Origin: CALREJ01 sp964533375
GTDB taxonomy: Bacteria > Patescibacteriota > Gracilibacteria > Peribacterales > Peribacteraceae
Length of the DNA stretch: 64,000 nucleotides
Direction: 5' to 3'
Assembly: GCA_964533375.1 (NCBI GenBank)
Contig: CAZHLW010000001.1
Span: 806,001 to 870,000 of the forward strand
Within the stretch, counting starts at the first letter, position 1; each line of letters starts with the position of its first letter. Positions 31,470 to 44,937 of the stretch are shown piece after piece. The position numbers and the translations under genes were made by a program. The notes beneath the pieces were generated by a model. The model saw nothing but the letters and a program-made list of their open reading frames with translations, was not told the origin of the DNA and made no database searches.

Positions 31470-33389
31470 TTATAATTCTGCATGCCTTCCTTCTCTTACC
31501 TGTGCTATCAAAGCTGTCAGATTGCGGAGCGTAGAATCCTGAACGTCAACAAAGTCCCACTTTTTGGCAATAAGGCTTTTTGAAAGTGCGGCTTGTCCGT
31601 CTCCCAATTTATCTGCCAGATGTGCAACCCAGAGCATACGGTAGCCTTCTTCTGTAAGGGGTGTTGCCATTGTTCTCCACGTAAAAGGAGGAACCCATGC
31701 ATTGTGTTCTGTACTGGAACGATTGCCCATGGAAATATCGGTTTTCCCGTGTTTATTGATGGTACCGATATTCAGAGCAACCCCTGTCCGCCCCATAGGG
31801 ACAGCCATGTCCAAAATTTCTATTTTGGCTCGTCCTGCAAGTCCCAGGCGACGTATGCTCATTCCTTCCAGCTCAGGTGGCAATAATTCTCCCTGCAACT
31901 GATCATGTAAATCTGCTGTGGAAAGCGTATGAAGAATACTCGAGCGTGCAATCAAAATACGCTCGGATGCACTGTCACGAATCAGCTTGCGATCAACATT
32001 ATCTAAATGTGCAAGACTGAGTGTGCCCATATCATACTGCGGAAATAATTCATGTGCCGTCTGCTCCCAGCGCTTCGGATCTGCTACCTCCTCCCCTTCG
32101 GGCTTACAGGGAGTGCGTGTCAGTGCACTGACTGTTCCCAGAACAATAGAGACACCATCCCGTACCTCTTTCTCAATAAAAAGAACAATACCGTGCTGCA
32201 TTAAATAGCGGATTTTTTCTGGTGGCAACATACCTGCATGCCCTCCTTTCTCATGAAATTCGGCAATGGATGCATCTATCTCTGCCTGTTGCTCTGGGCT
32301 GAGCTCCTTTACATTGTAATATTTATGAAAAGGCGCGAGCCATTGCGTCAGAATACGTTCTGTTTTCTGAAACAGTTCAATATCTCGATCGAGTGATGAA
32401 ACGAGATTTCCGTCTTTATCGGTACCAGCAAGACGAACGGTCACACCTTCGTTAAATTCAATTTCTTTTGGAGAAAGTGCTCTATGCAATTTTTGCGTTG
32501 TCGTTCTTTGCTGAATGGGCAATGTTGCAAATTCGTGTTCACGGACATGAATATTTTGCAGGTAACTCAACGCATCATCTTTATTGATATGAACACTTGT
32601 TTTACTTTTTGCCGGTTCAAGCTCTGTGCGTCGCAATTGAGCATAGTGCATTGCTCCCATGACATTTAAACAGGCATGCCGGACATTCCGCATTTTAAAT
32701 AAAAATGCATCTCCTTCAAAAATTTCTTCATCCTCCATCAAAAGAAAACGCAACGTATCTTCAGCCATGCGATCAAAACACTCATCTTCATTCTTGTAGC
32801 CATAATAATTTTCAATATGGGCCGCGAAGGGTACTTGCTTTTGGCGACAATGATCTTTCACGATAGTGATAGCGATATTCTTAAGGGCAGTCTTCATGAA
32901 ATCCCTGACTGCAGGGTCCACTTCCACGCCAAACACATCGTCTTCCTGTTCGGAAATTGTTGTTCTTTGTCTATAAAACTTCGAATTCAATTGCCGCTTA
33001 ATATAGTCAGGTGACGGAATGGTGACATCTTCAGAGTTTTGAATATATTCCACGACAAGATTGGCACACATCTCCCGGGCTATTTCTTGTTCCATTTCTT
33101 CAATGGTTGCGACCTTTTTAAATTTCAACATCTTCTCATCCGATTCATACATCGCCGTCCAGGAGTCCCGCATGTCAATAAGAACACGACGGATATAGAG
33201 CATGTATCCCGCACTCAAAATATCAAACAGCTGGGCATTCACATCAACCGCAAGATCCGACGATTCCCATGTAGCCTTCAATACAGAGCTTATTTCACTG
33301 GGAATAGTATGACGGTCTGTTGCAGTAACCGGAGTGGGTTCAGGTCCAGCCAGAGAGGCATCGGATGAATAAGTAAACCTTTCTGTCAT
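31470..33389 (-). CDS. Large divergent VanX-like paralogue, probably inactive
   Basis: 639 aa. The first 420 residues are helical and charged, with no recognised domain. The C-terminal part resembles the 25857 and 30294 proteins: RRLGLAGRAKIEIL, GRTGVALNIGTI at the zinc-site position, GNRSSTEHNAWVPPFTW and EEGYRMLWVAHLADKLG. The His and Asp ligands are absent (RTGVALN), and the EWH-like end reads KKWDF. It is likely a non-catalytic relative of the peptidase upstream of it in the same direction. The promoter region overlaps the 150-bp divergent gap with ileS. Confidence 0.6.
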   Translation of the reverse strand: MTERFTYSSDASLAGPEPTPVTATDRHTIPSEISSVLKATWESSDLAVDVNAQLFDILSAGYMLYIRRVLIDMRDSWTAMYESDEKMLKFKKVATIEEMEQEIAREMCANLVVEYIQNSEDVTIPSPDYIKRQLNSKFYRQRTTISEQEDDVFGVEVDPAVRDFMKTALKNIAITIVKDHCRQKQVPFAAHIENYYGYKNEDECFDRMAEDTLRFLLMEDEEIFEGDAFLFKMRNVRHACLNVMGAMHYAQLRRTELEPAKSKTSVHINKDDALSYLQNIHVREHEFATLPIQQRTTTQKLHRALSPKEIEFNEGVTVRLAGTDKDGNLVSSLDRDIELFQKTERILTQWLAPFHKYYNVKELSPEQQAEIDASIAEFHEKGGHAGMLPPEKIRYLMQHGIVLFIEKEVRDGVSIVLGTVSALTRTPCKPEGEEVADPKRWEQTAHELFPQYDMGTLSLAHLDNVDRKLIRDSASERILIARSSILHTLSTADLHDQLQGELLPPELEGMSIRRLGLAGRAKIEILDMAVPMGRTGVALNIGTINKHGKTDISMGNRSSTEHNAWVPPFTWRTMATPLTEEGYRMLWVAHLADKLGDGQAALSKSLIAKKWDFVDVQDSTLRNLTALIAQVREGRHAEL

Positions 33390-33538
33390 AGAGACTGGAA
33401 TGCACTAGATGTGCGGTTTTTTACGATACTGACAGAGAATTGTGTGTGCAACTGTTTTCTTATATAAGAAGAAGAGCCTCTGTTGAACAGAAGGCAGATC
33501 TTGTAAAGTACATTCTGATTTTTTGCTCTTCTTTCGCC

Positions 33539-37876
<4,338 letters not shown>

Positions 37877-37878
37877 CT

Positions 37879-38277
37879 ATGGCAGACTCCAGAGGATTCA
37901 GCTGGCCTACACGCATCATCTTCCAGTGGGTGCTGACCATCGGCATGGTCTGGATATTGAGCACAAATTTGGAACAGTATTTTTATCTGACTGGAGGCAT
38001 CCCTGCATATATCATTATCGGATCTCTCCTCACCCTGATGAACCTGATCGTCCGCCCGGTCCTCCACATTGTCTTCGCTCCGTTCCACCTGGTCTTCGGG
38101 CTGATAGCCACCGTCATCATGAACTGGCTCTTCCTCTTCATCATCCAGAAAATTGCCGAAAACATGGATAGCGCCCTGGTGACGCTGAGCTTCTTTGGAG
38201 GCGTGACGGGCTGGCTGGTTCTGGCGGTGGTCTTTGGGGTGGCGAATTGGGTGATGAAGATGGTGCTTAAAGCTTAA
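37879..38277 (+). CDS. Phage-holin-4/YvlD-type four-helix membrane protein
   Basis: 132 aa with four hydrophobic segments; the pattern LLTLMNLIVRPVLHIVFAPFHLVFGLIATVIMNWLFLF after helix 2 is characteristic of the phage_holin_4_2 (YvlD) family, found in many chromosomes without phage. Often co-occurs with PspC-type envelope stress genes. It starts 2 bases after the ileS stop, so it is co-transcribed, with no obvious functional tie. Confidence 0.8.
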   Translation: MADSRGFSWPTRIIFQWVLTIGMVWILSTNLEQYFYLTGGIPAYIIIGSLLTLMNLIVRPVLHIVFAPFHLVFGLIATVIMNWLFLFIIQKIAENMDSALVTLSFFGGVTGWLVLAVVFGVANWVMKMVLKA

Positions 38278-38326
38278 AAAATTTGTTAAATCTTGAATCC
38301 CTCCGGGGGGCCGCTGCCGCAGGGGC

Positions 38327-38357
38327 GTTCCTTTTTGTCCGTGCAACAAAAAGGAAC
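38327..38357. repeat. 12-bp perfect inverted repeat
   Basis: GTTCCTTTTTGT and ACAAAAAGGAAC surround CCGTGCA. It lies in a 299-base gene-free region (38278-38576), which also holds a second hairpin ATTTTCAC/GTGAAAAT at 38439-38457 and the solo repeat at 38517. Apart from these I see nothing in that gap. Confidence 0.65.
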
Positions 38358-38516
38358 CAAAAAGTGCGGTCCAGGCTGACCGCATCTCCGCTGACCCCTT
38401 CACCCCCCGGGCAGCCGGACTCCACCCCACGATCCCTCATTTTCACTTCGTGAAAATGGACCCGGTGGAACTTCTTTTTTTTAATATATTCACCTTCGAT
38501 ATAAAAACAACCAAAA

Positions 38517-38573
38517 CTCCCCTCTCCAGGGGCGTCATGTTGGGCGGCATGGAGAGGGGGCGGGGGTGAGGCA
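38517..38573. repeat. Solo end of the DUF559-associated palindromic element
   Basis: CCCCTCTCC and GGAGAGGGG form a stem, the GGGCGGCAT core is shared, and the run ends GGGGGTGAGGCA, matching the right end of the element at 6181-6719. No gene is inside. It shows that the palindrome is dispersed independently of the nuclease gene. Confidence 0.7.
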
Positions 38574-38576
38574 AAA

Positions 38577-38771
38577 TTATAAAGATTTCCCCACAAAATC
38601 ATTCAGCGCCCAGGTCATCCCCTTCACTGCCGCATTCACCGGCATTTCATGAAAGGAGGAGACCACACCAAACTGATCATTGTCTTTTTGCCACCCAAAG
38701 ACCACAAACCCTGGAACGCCCAGTTCTTTCAGAAACTGTTCGCACTTTGCCTGAATGAGATCGTTATCCAT
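38577..38771 (-). CDS. Small hypothetical protein, 64 aa
   Basis: Not recognised. The amphipathic layout (helix, strand GFVVFGW, strand FGVVSSF, helix) looks like a complete small alpha/beta fold. Upstream on its strand is TATACT followed by a C/T-rich leader (CATTCCTCCTTTCTACTTT) and ATG, the usual pattern here. The stop lies 4 bases after the palindromic repeat. Confidence 0.6.
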   Translation of the reverse strand: MDNDLIQAKCEQFLKELGVPGFVVFGWQKDNDQFGVVSSFHEMPVNAAVKGMTWALNDFVGKSL

Positions 38772-38846
38772 AAAGTAGAAAGGAGGAATGCAGAAAGTAT
38801 ACCTCAGAGATCACGCCAAGAGTGTCAAAATTTTGCAAAAATAGAG

Positions 38847-38910
38847 GTGTCACACTGAGCTCGTTGAAGTGTGGAGTAGGCCACATGTTTCGACGAGCTC
38901 AACATGACAC
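38847..38910. repeat. REP-like palindrome pair
   Basis: GTGTCA...TGACAC at the outside and GAGCTCGT...ACGAGCTC inside form a long imperfect inverted pair. Core words resemble the single palindrome at 18138. Confidence 0.6.
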
Positions 38911-38963
38911 AAATATTGAACAAATTTTAAGATCAGACTTTTTATTGATAATAAGGCTTCTTC

Positions 38964-39569
38964 TTATTTTACAATCCACCTATAAAGCTGCGCGGAAAGG
39001 ATGCCTCCAACGATAGGAGCGAGCAGATAGACCGGAGCAAAAACACCAAGTCCGACTGCGACTGCAGGGTTCACAATACCGAGTGATCCCATTGCGGCAA
39101 ACATGGCACCAAGGGTGAGTGAGGCGCCGATGGTAAGGCCGCTGGCTGCGTCCTGGACTTTGCCGTAGACGACAGAGCAAATACCCCAGACAAGGATGAA
39201 GGTACCGACCATTTCGCACATGGCGGCGAGCGGCAGGTTGGTGACGGTTGTCGATACTTCCACTGGATAGTGGCTCATCTGGTAATAGAGCGCGAGCCCG
39301 CCTCCAAGCAGCTGGGAAATGATGTAGGCAATTGCCTGATCGACTTTGATTTTGCCCACACTCAGGAGGGAAATCGTGACTGCGGGGTTGATGTGTGCAC
39401 CGCTGATGCTACCAATGGTATAGACCATGGTGCCGAGGATAAGACCGGCAACAACCACTGTCGGGACACCAATGCCCGGAATGACGATGCTTTGTGCCAC
39501 ACCTGCAGCCAAAAGGAAGGTGCCGATTGCCTCTGCAATACAGGCCTTCAGAGGAAACTGTTTTTTCAT
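38964..39569 (-). CDS. MIP-family aquaporin/glycerol channel
   Basis: 201 aa, six hydrophobic segments and both NPA boxes: GAHINPAVT (about 58-66) and GIVNPAVAVG (about 163-172). The second box lacks the Arg of the usual NPAR selectivity filter (NPAVA), so selectivity may differ from water-only channels. The start follows a TTCCTTCCCCCCTTCATTC leader with TATACT further up. Moves water, glycerol or small neutral solutes across the cytoplasmic membrane. Confidence 0.92.
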   Translation of the reverse strand: MKKQFPLKACIAEAIGTFLLAAGVAQSIVIPGIGVPTVVVAGLILGTMVYTIGSISGAHINPAVTISLLSVGKIKVDQAIAYIISQLLGGGLALYYQMSHYPVEVSTTVTNLPLAAMCEMVGTFILVWGICSVVYGKVQDAASGLTIGASLTLGAMFAAMGSLGIVNPAVAVGLGVFAPVYLLAPIVGGILSAQLYRWIVK

Positions 39570-39678
39570 GAATGAAGGGGGGAAGGAATACGGGAAGTAT
39601 AGTAAAAGACAATGACGATGGCGCTTGCGCCGGGAGGATCTTGTAGTACGATGAGCTACTTTCCTTCCCCCACTCTCT

Positions 39679-40536
39679 ATGTTGTTCTCCCGTCTTGTTC
39701 TGGCCAGTGGCGTGGTCGGACTGATGTACGCTCCCGCCGCCTCGGCAAAGTTTATTTCCGATATCGTTCCCTCGACGTCTTACACAACGCCGGAGACGCA
39801 GAACGTCCAGGAAATACAGGAAGAAACAGACACACCTCTGCAGATGGAAGTCGAAATTCCGGAAGGAATTGTCCTGAAGAGCACGATGACGCGCGCCGCT
39901 TTCACCTCCATGGTGATTGAGCACATGTACACGAACGAAGAGATTGAAACCTGCTTCTGGGATATTGCCCCGACCCTGCCTCCGACTTTCAGTCTGCTCT
40001 ACACAGACGTAAGCGCTTCGAATATGTACGCAAAGAAGCTCTGTGTTGCCATGCGTGACGGCTACGCCCGTGGCTTCAAAGACGGTTCTTTCCGCCCGGA
40101 CCAGACTATTACCTTTGCAGAAGCATCCAAGATTCTTGCCCGCGCCTACGGTCTGACCCCCTACGCAGAAGCAACGAACCGCGATGCCTGGTACGCACCG
40201 TACGCCTACGCATTGGCTGTCCGCCACGCGATTCCGACCAATATCACAACGTTGCAACACATTGTGACAGTCGGCGACACGATCGAAATGCTCGACCGTT
40301 TGGGCAACGACATCCGCACCCGCCCGAGCACGCCGTACTCTGATATTGACGCCCGCCTGCGTGCGGAAGCAATGCGCGCACAGAGAGAGGCTGCAGCTAT
40401 TTCTGCAAAGACGGTCGTCATTCCGCAGAAGCCTGCCGGCACAAAGACACAGAGCTCTGCAAGCTCAGCCGCTACATCAACCAATACCGAGAGTTCTGCT
40501 GCATCGTCCGCGCAGCCATGGTACAAGTTGTTCTAA
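39679..40536 (+). CDS. SLH-domain surface protein, 285 aa
   Basis: Signal peptide about 1-23 (ending ASA). Two to three SLH-type repeats cover about 65-220: TRAAFTSMVIEHM, ARGFKDGSFRPDQTITFAEASKIL, and AYALAVRHAIPTN. A helical segment and a Ser/Thr-rich tail follow. No enzymatic domain, so a short wall-bound protein. Start follows CTTTCCTTCCCCCACTCTCT; a TACGAT box lies 26 nt upstream. A strong terminator follows. Confidence 0.85.
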   Translation: MLFSRLVLASGVVGLMYAPAASAKFISDIVPSTSYTTPETQNVQEIQEETDTPLQMEVEIPEGIVLKSTMTRAAFTSMVIEHMYTNEEIETCFWDIAPTLPPTFSLLYTDVSASNMYAKKLCVAMRDGYARGFKDGSFRPDQTITFAEASKILARAYGLTPYAEATNRDAWYAPYAYALAVRHAIPTNITTLQHIVTVGDTIEMLDRLGNDIRTRPSTPYSDIDARLRAEAMRAQREAAAISAKTVVIPQKPAGTKTQSSASSAATSTNTESSAASSAQPWYKLF

Positions 40537-40554
40537 AATTGTATTCATAAAATC

Positions 40555-40590
40555 AATGCCGCAGCAGGAGAAATCCTCTGCGGCATTTTT
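40555..40590 (+). terminator. Intrinsic terminator of the 285-aa SLH gene
   Basis: AATGCCGCAG and CTGCGGCATT form a 10-bp perfect stem, followed by TTTTG. It separates this gene from the convergent gene ending at 40617. Confidence 0.88.
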
Positions 40591-40616
40591 GTATAGTGAA
40601 CTCTTTTTGTATTCTT

Positions 40617-42248
40617 TTAAATTCGCTCTACAAAGGACTGAAACTCGATTTGATTGTTTAATTTTTTAAGACGGACCGCTTTGCCGGTCGTGGTAATGCG
40701 CTGGTCATACTGGTCAAAAATAAAGTTGCCGACGCCCCTAAAGATCGGCTTATTTTTATAAATTTCCATATCGCTCACAACATGCGAATGCGCCGAAATA
40801 ACGACATCCGCTCCGGCATCGATGAATGTCCGAAGGTACGCAATTTCATTGTCTGATTTCAGAGCTTTGTACTCGCGGCCTTCGTGCACAAAGACAACAG
40901 TCATCACCTCAGGCTTCTTGTTTTTAAGCTCCGTGATGACCTGTTGGTACTGATGCTGCTTATTGAGGAGCAGTGTATCGAGCACAGGATTCATCAGCGG
41001 TGTGAGGGCAATAAAGCGATAGGGTCCGGCATCGATCATATGATCATCAACGAGTATTTCGCCTTCCGCCGGAATCAGCCGCCTGGTTTCTACCAAACCC
41101 GCTACATACTGGTCCAGCGTATGGTTATTCATAATTCCCCAGTGCGTGGCATAGTCCTTCATCCCGCGCCACAGGCTCAGACTGTTACAAAAGTTAAACA
41201 TGGTGCGATCCGGAGGGCATTCGGCAAGAAGGGGGCCTTCTAGGTTCACCACTCTCAGTCCGCTGCCGGACCAGAACTTCTGCATGAGCGGCTTCATTTT
41301 TGGGGTGCGCTTCACGCGCGTCATCGTCACATCACCGGCCACAGCAAGATCGTCTCCGCTGAGGACAGCATTCTGGTACCAGACCATGGAGAAGTGACTT
41401 GTGGTTTCTTGAACACTTTTATTATTTAATAAGACTGCCGAGTTTGTGTGTTGTACTGTTGATGGGTTATAGAAATCTTGCTCGTCAGCGATATTTGCGA
41501 GGATCCACAGACACTGTGCGCAATCAGACTGGTCAGGATTTTTGAGGTTGGCGATGCTCTCCAGATCTTTGGAAAAAAGAACTTCTGCCGTCAGTTCGTC
41601 GGCTTCATTTGCTTTGCCCAGAGACAGGTAATGCGAAAAGTCACTGCTGACCATCAATATTGTATCATTTTGTAGTACAGACTTTATCTCTTTTAATAAG
41701 GCTCCACTGTAACTTTTCCAATTTTTTTGTGAGAGCGCTACAGCGGTGACAGGGACATCCGGGAGATAGTGCGCGATGTAGGGAAGCACTGCATGGACGC
41801 CATGTTCCTTGGAAAAAAGATCAGGGGAGATGGTGGTGAGTTTGGATGCTGCGAGCTTCGCTACAATGCGCCTGTCACTGCGCACGTTTCCAAACTCTGT
41901 TTGCTGCAGACTGTTCACCGTACAAAGGGGCGTCGGGCATTTGTCGAAATGATCCGGAGAGAGAAGCAGAATGTGCTGGAAGGATTGGTTTTCGAGCATG
42001 CGTACTGCCGATGCCATCGACTCGGAAGCCGTGAGGTGATGCGGGAGAATGACTGCACGAATGGGATAGGCAGCCGATGGAGGATCGATATTTTTATCTG
42101 CAGCGTAGATGCCCTCCATGAAAATCTGCGGATTCTCGTAGGGGTTTTTGTAGGTATGGAGCTTCAGCTCCTCAGAACATCCCGTCAGCAAAAGCATCCC
42201 CGTGAGTGATACGAGGATGCTGATTATTTGAATACATTTTTTGATCAT
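40617..42248 (-). CDS. Lipoprotein fusing MEMO-like and CapA-like domains
   Basis: 543 aa with lipobox LLTGC (Cys at about 24). Residues 50-285 resemble MEMO/AmmB proteins: AVILPHHLTAS, HILLLSPDHF, EHGVHAVLPYI, MVSSDFSHYLS. Residues 295-540 are a CapA/PgsA-type calcineurin phosphatase: AVAGDVTM, VVNLEGPL, GIMNNHTLD, VFVHEGREY, ISAHSHVV and RGVGNFIFDQ. CapA proteins act in poly-gamma-glutamate export, MEMO folds bind metal with unknown substrate. It overlaps the DUF3160 lipoprotein gene by 4 nt, so both are likely one surface operon. The usual AmmeMemoRadiSam partners are absent here. Confidence 0.85.
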   Translation of the reverse strand: MIKKCIQIISILVSLTGMLLLTGCSEELKLHTYKNPYENPQIFMEGIYAADKNIDPPSAAYPIRAVILPHHLTASESMASAVRMLENQSFQHILLLSPDHFDKCPTPLCTVNSLQQTEFGNVRSDRRIVAKLAASKLTTISPDLFSKEHGVHAVLPYIAHYLPDVPVTAVALSQKNWKSYSGALLKEIKSVLQNDTILMVSSDFSHYLSLGKANEADELTAEVLFSKDLESIANLKNPDQSDCAQCLWILANIADEQDFYNPSTVQHTNSAVLLNNKSVQETTSHFSMVWYQNAVLSGDDLAVAGDVTMTRVKRTPKMKPLMQKFWSGSGLRVVNLEGPLLAECPPDRTMFNFCNSLSLWRGMKDYATHWGIMNNHTLDQYVAGLVETRRLIPAEGEILVDDHMIDAGPYRFIALTPLMNPVLDTLLLNKQHQYQQVITELKNKKPEVMTVVFVHEGREYKALKSDNEIAYLRTFIDAGADVVISAHSHVVSDMEIYKNKPIFRGVGNFIFDQYDQRITTTGKAVRLKKLNNQIEFQSFVERI

Positions 42249-44788
42249 TTGATATCCGTAATCGGCAGGTACCAGCTGTTTATGGTGGGCCAGGTGGTCT
42301 TGTTCGTGTAATCGAATGCCAAATTCGGATCTTCACCAATATAGAAATTCTTCTGCCAGTCTTCGTCGGTCATGCGCTGGCCACCATGATCCTTGCGGAA
42401 TTCGTAGTGGGAATACGTGAAGCCAATCGTGTAGCGCGGCCCGTTCGTATCTTTCACGGCAACGATGATGACGCGGGGAACGCCTGTTGCCTGGTAGACA
42501 ATCTGGAGTGGATGTGCGGAATCACGGCCGGTGTGGATATCGGCGACGATGGCAGCGCGGCGGTCTTTGGCAGGCAGTACCGGACCTTCGACCGGAAGCG
42601 GCAACGATGCCTCAAGACCGGAGACAATACCCATGCGCAGATCTTCCCATTCACTCTCGCCTTCAATTTCATGCTGTACACAGACGTTTCCGTTTTCATC
42701 CTTCACATCAGAATAGGTTTTGTCGACAATGGTTTCTTTGAGCGCAGTATTAGTCAGTTCTTTCTGCGTGTAGGTGCGGACTTTTTCCATCAGCTGGACA
42801 AAGGAATCGAGCGTGTTGAGGTTCGAAAGCTCGAAGTTCATACCGCGGAGCCCTTCTGCTGTGCGCTTTGCCAGGAAATAGAGGCGCTCGTAGGCAACGG
42901 GCTGGGGTTCAATGTAGGACTTCGGTGCAGGGGGAACGGGACGCGTATCACAATCACCACCGCCGCCGCCCAGTTCCGCAAAGGACTGCTTGGCATAGAG
43001 AATGGTTGCGTGGCGGAGTTCGGTCCAGAAGCCTGCACCGGTCATGAGGGTCTTGATGTCCCACATGGGCGACTGCATGAAGAGCGGGAGCGATGTTTTA
43101 TTCTCCTGCTGCCAGCTAAAGAGCCCTTTGATAGTCCAGAGCCAGCCGTTATAGATATTGCTCTGCCAGAAGGGCACATCGAGTTTTTTCTGCGCAGCGG
43201 TGAGATCGGCAACAGCTTTGTTGATGGCCTCTGCATTGGTAGGCTTATAAAAATCCAGTTTCGGAATCTGGGATTTTGCGTAGTCGGAGCCAAGAATCGC
43301 CATCACTTCCAGAGACGATACGTACGGCGGGAGCTTCTGCGTGTAGCCGGGTTTCACTGCTTCATCACCCTGCGAAAGCTGGCCGGTCCAGAAACTGTCG
43401 ATAATAAATTTACCGCTGAAGAAGCGCATGCCTTTGGTGAGGAGCACGACATCATCGGTTTGCTTTACGCCTACATCGTCGTACATGGCGCTTAAACTCT
43501 TGATGAGCGGACTGCGGGCTTTGATGAGATACTCGAGCGATGCAGCAGTAGGATCTGCAGCGTTTTTCGATGCGTTGAGTGCAGCGAGGTAATCGGCGGG
43601 CATGAGATCATCACTGCGGCCAACCAGGAAGTTGATGGTGGCTTCCAGCTTGTTGTAGTTCTCCAGATGCTTGGGGTTTTCAGCCATCAGCTGCGTGATA
43701 GCGAAGGCATCAGCGGTGAGCTGCGGACTCTTCACAAAGAACGGCACCTGAATGTACCAGTTCATACCGCGGAAATAGGCACGGCGGAGAGACGATGATG
43801 TATACGAACCGCGTGGTGTGAAGAAGCTGAAGTCGATTTTGAAGTCGACATCGGTCAATTGCTTGTATTCCTTGAATTCATTTTCCAGGATAGCAGGAAT
43901 ACCGGGCTCGCCTGCTTTGTAAATCTGCTGGAGATCTTTGAGGACAAGCGCTTCGCTGGCACTATCGAGCTTGAGCGTTTTCACAATCGCTGTTGCCTTT
44001 TCGATGGTATCCACCGTGGCATCATTCTTTTTAAAGTCCGCCTGCACCATTGCAGGATCGAGCATCTCACCGTCTTTGAAATACGAATCCTGGTTGAGCG
44101 GCTCTGCGGATGCCGAGAAAACGGCGTAGGGAACAGCGTAGTAGTTACGAACCTGTGTCCATGTTTTCTTGTCCGCATCGGTCTTGGCAGTTTTAAGCTT
44201 TTCTACCGATGCGTTGTAGAAGCCGATGCTCAGGTCTTTCATGGCAGGGAAGAACACTTTGTTCTCCATTTCTTTCAGCAATTCTACAAAGAGGTTGTTG
44301 TACGTATTGAAGAACACATCGGACGTATAGAAGACTGCATTGTGGGCGCCGCGCTTCTTGTAATCCCAATCTCCGTTCACCGTGTTATAGAGACCGACGA
44401 ATTCGCGGTACATATCTCCATAACCGCCGCTTGGGACGAGCGGAGTGATGGATGTGTCTGTCAGGGTTTTCTCGACGAACTTATTTTTCTCGAGGAATGC
44501 TTTCTCCGCAGCGCTGAGCTTGATGCCGTAGACTTTCTCAAGATCGGCGAGGTTCGTGGCTTCGCTGTTTTTGAATGAGGCAGCAATGTCTTTATTAATG
44601 GAGACCGACGGCTCCGTATATTTCACATTCCCGCCAAATGAACCAGCTTCGGCTACAGGGAATATGCCCGACTCTTTTGATGAACCGGCGGAAAGCGCGC
44701 TGCCGCTGCCGGTTGTTGATGACGAAGATGGACTGCAGGCAGACAGAACAACTGCGACGAGTGAGAGAGCTGCGAGAGATTTTTTCAT
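42245..44788 (-). CDS. DUF3160 family lipoprotein
   Basis: 847 aa, lipobox LSAC (Cys at about 18) and a Ser/Thr-rich tether. The mature part has the DUF3160 pattern: NAVFYTSDVFFNTYNNLFVELLKEME (about 145-172), FRGMNWYIQVPFF, and a long helical core. Function is unknown; members are secreted and often clustered with surface polymers. An embedded GGGGGDCDTRP loop and a CVQHEIEGESEW segment give two Cys. First gene of the pair with the MEMO-CapA lipoprotein. Confidence 0.8.
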   Translation of the reverse strand: MKKSLAALSLVAVVLSACSPSSSSTTGSGSALSAGSSKESGIFPVAEAGSFGGNVKYTEPSVSINKDIAASFKNSEATNLADLEKVYGIKLSAAEKAFLEKNKFVEKTLTDTSITPLVPSGGYGDMYREFVGLYNTVNGDWDYKKRGAHNAVFYTSDVFFNTYNNLFVELLKEMENKVFFPAMKDLSIGFYNASVEKLKTAKTDADKKTWTQVRNYYAVPYAVFSASAEPLNQDSYFKDGEMLDPAMVQADFKKNDATVDTIEKATAIVKTLKLDSASEALVLKDLQQIYKAGEPGIPAILENEFKEYKQLTDVDFKIDFSFFTPRGSYTSSSLRRAYFRGMNWYIQVPFFVKSPQLTADAFAITQLMAENPKHLENYNKLEATINFLVGRSDDLMPADYLAALNASKNAADPTAASLEYLIKARSPLIKSLSAMYDDVGVKQTDDVVLLTKGMRFFSGKFIIDSFWTGQLSQGDEAVKPGYTQKLPPYVSSLEVMAILGSDYAKSQIPKLDFYKPTNAEAINKAVADLTAAQKKLDVPFWQSNIYNGWLWTIKGLFSWQQENKTSLPLFMQSPMWDIKTLMTGAGFWTELRHATILYAKQSFAELGGGGGDCDTRPVPPAPKSYIEPQPVAYERLYFLAKRTAEGLRGMNFELSNLNTLDSFVQLMEKVRTYTQKELTNTALKETIVDKTYSDVKDENGNVCVQHEIEGESEWEDLRMGIVSGLEASLPLPVEGPVLPAKDRRAAIVADIHTGRDSAHPLQIVYQATGVPRVIIVAVKDTNGPRYTIGFTYSHYEFRKDHGGQRMTDEDWQKNFYIGEDPNLAFDYTNKTTWPTINSWYLPITDIK

Positions 44789-44937
44789 AAAGATGCGGGA
44801 AGGAAATTCTCCCCGATTCTACGACCGACAGAAAAAAGATCCTAGAAATACTTTAGAGAAATCGGTGACGGTGGCGTTTGGAAATTTTCCCGACATAGTA
44901 GCTTGCATTGCAAGGTACTATTGAGTAGGGTAGGAGC

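Noticed and set aside
37879..38277. Phage lysis cassette suggested by a holin-like gene
   Set aside because: The protein belongs to a family common in non-phage chromosomes, is coupled to ileS, and no endolysin or phage structural gene is near.
42386..43495. 369-aa plus-strand frame
   Set aside because: Antisense to the DUF3160 lipoprotein gene, which has a lipobox and operon overlap.
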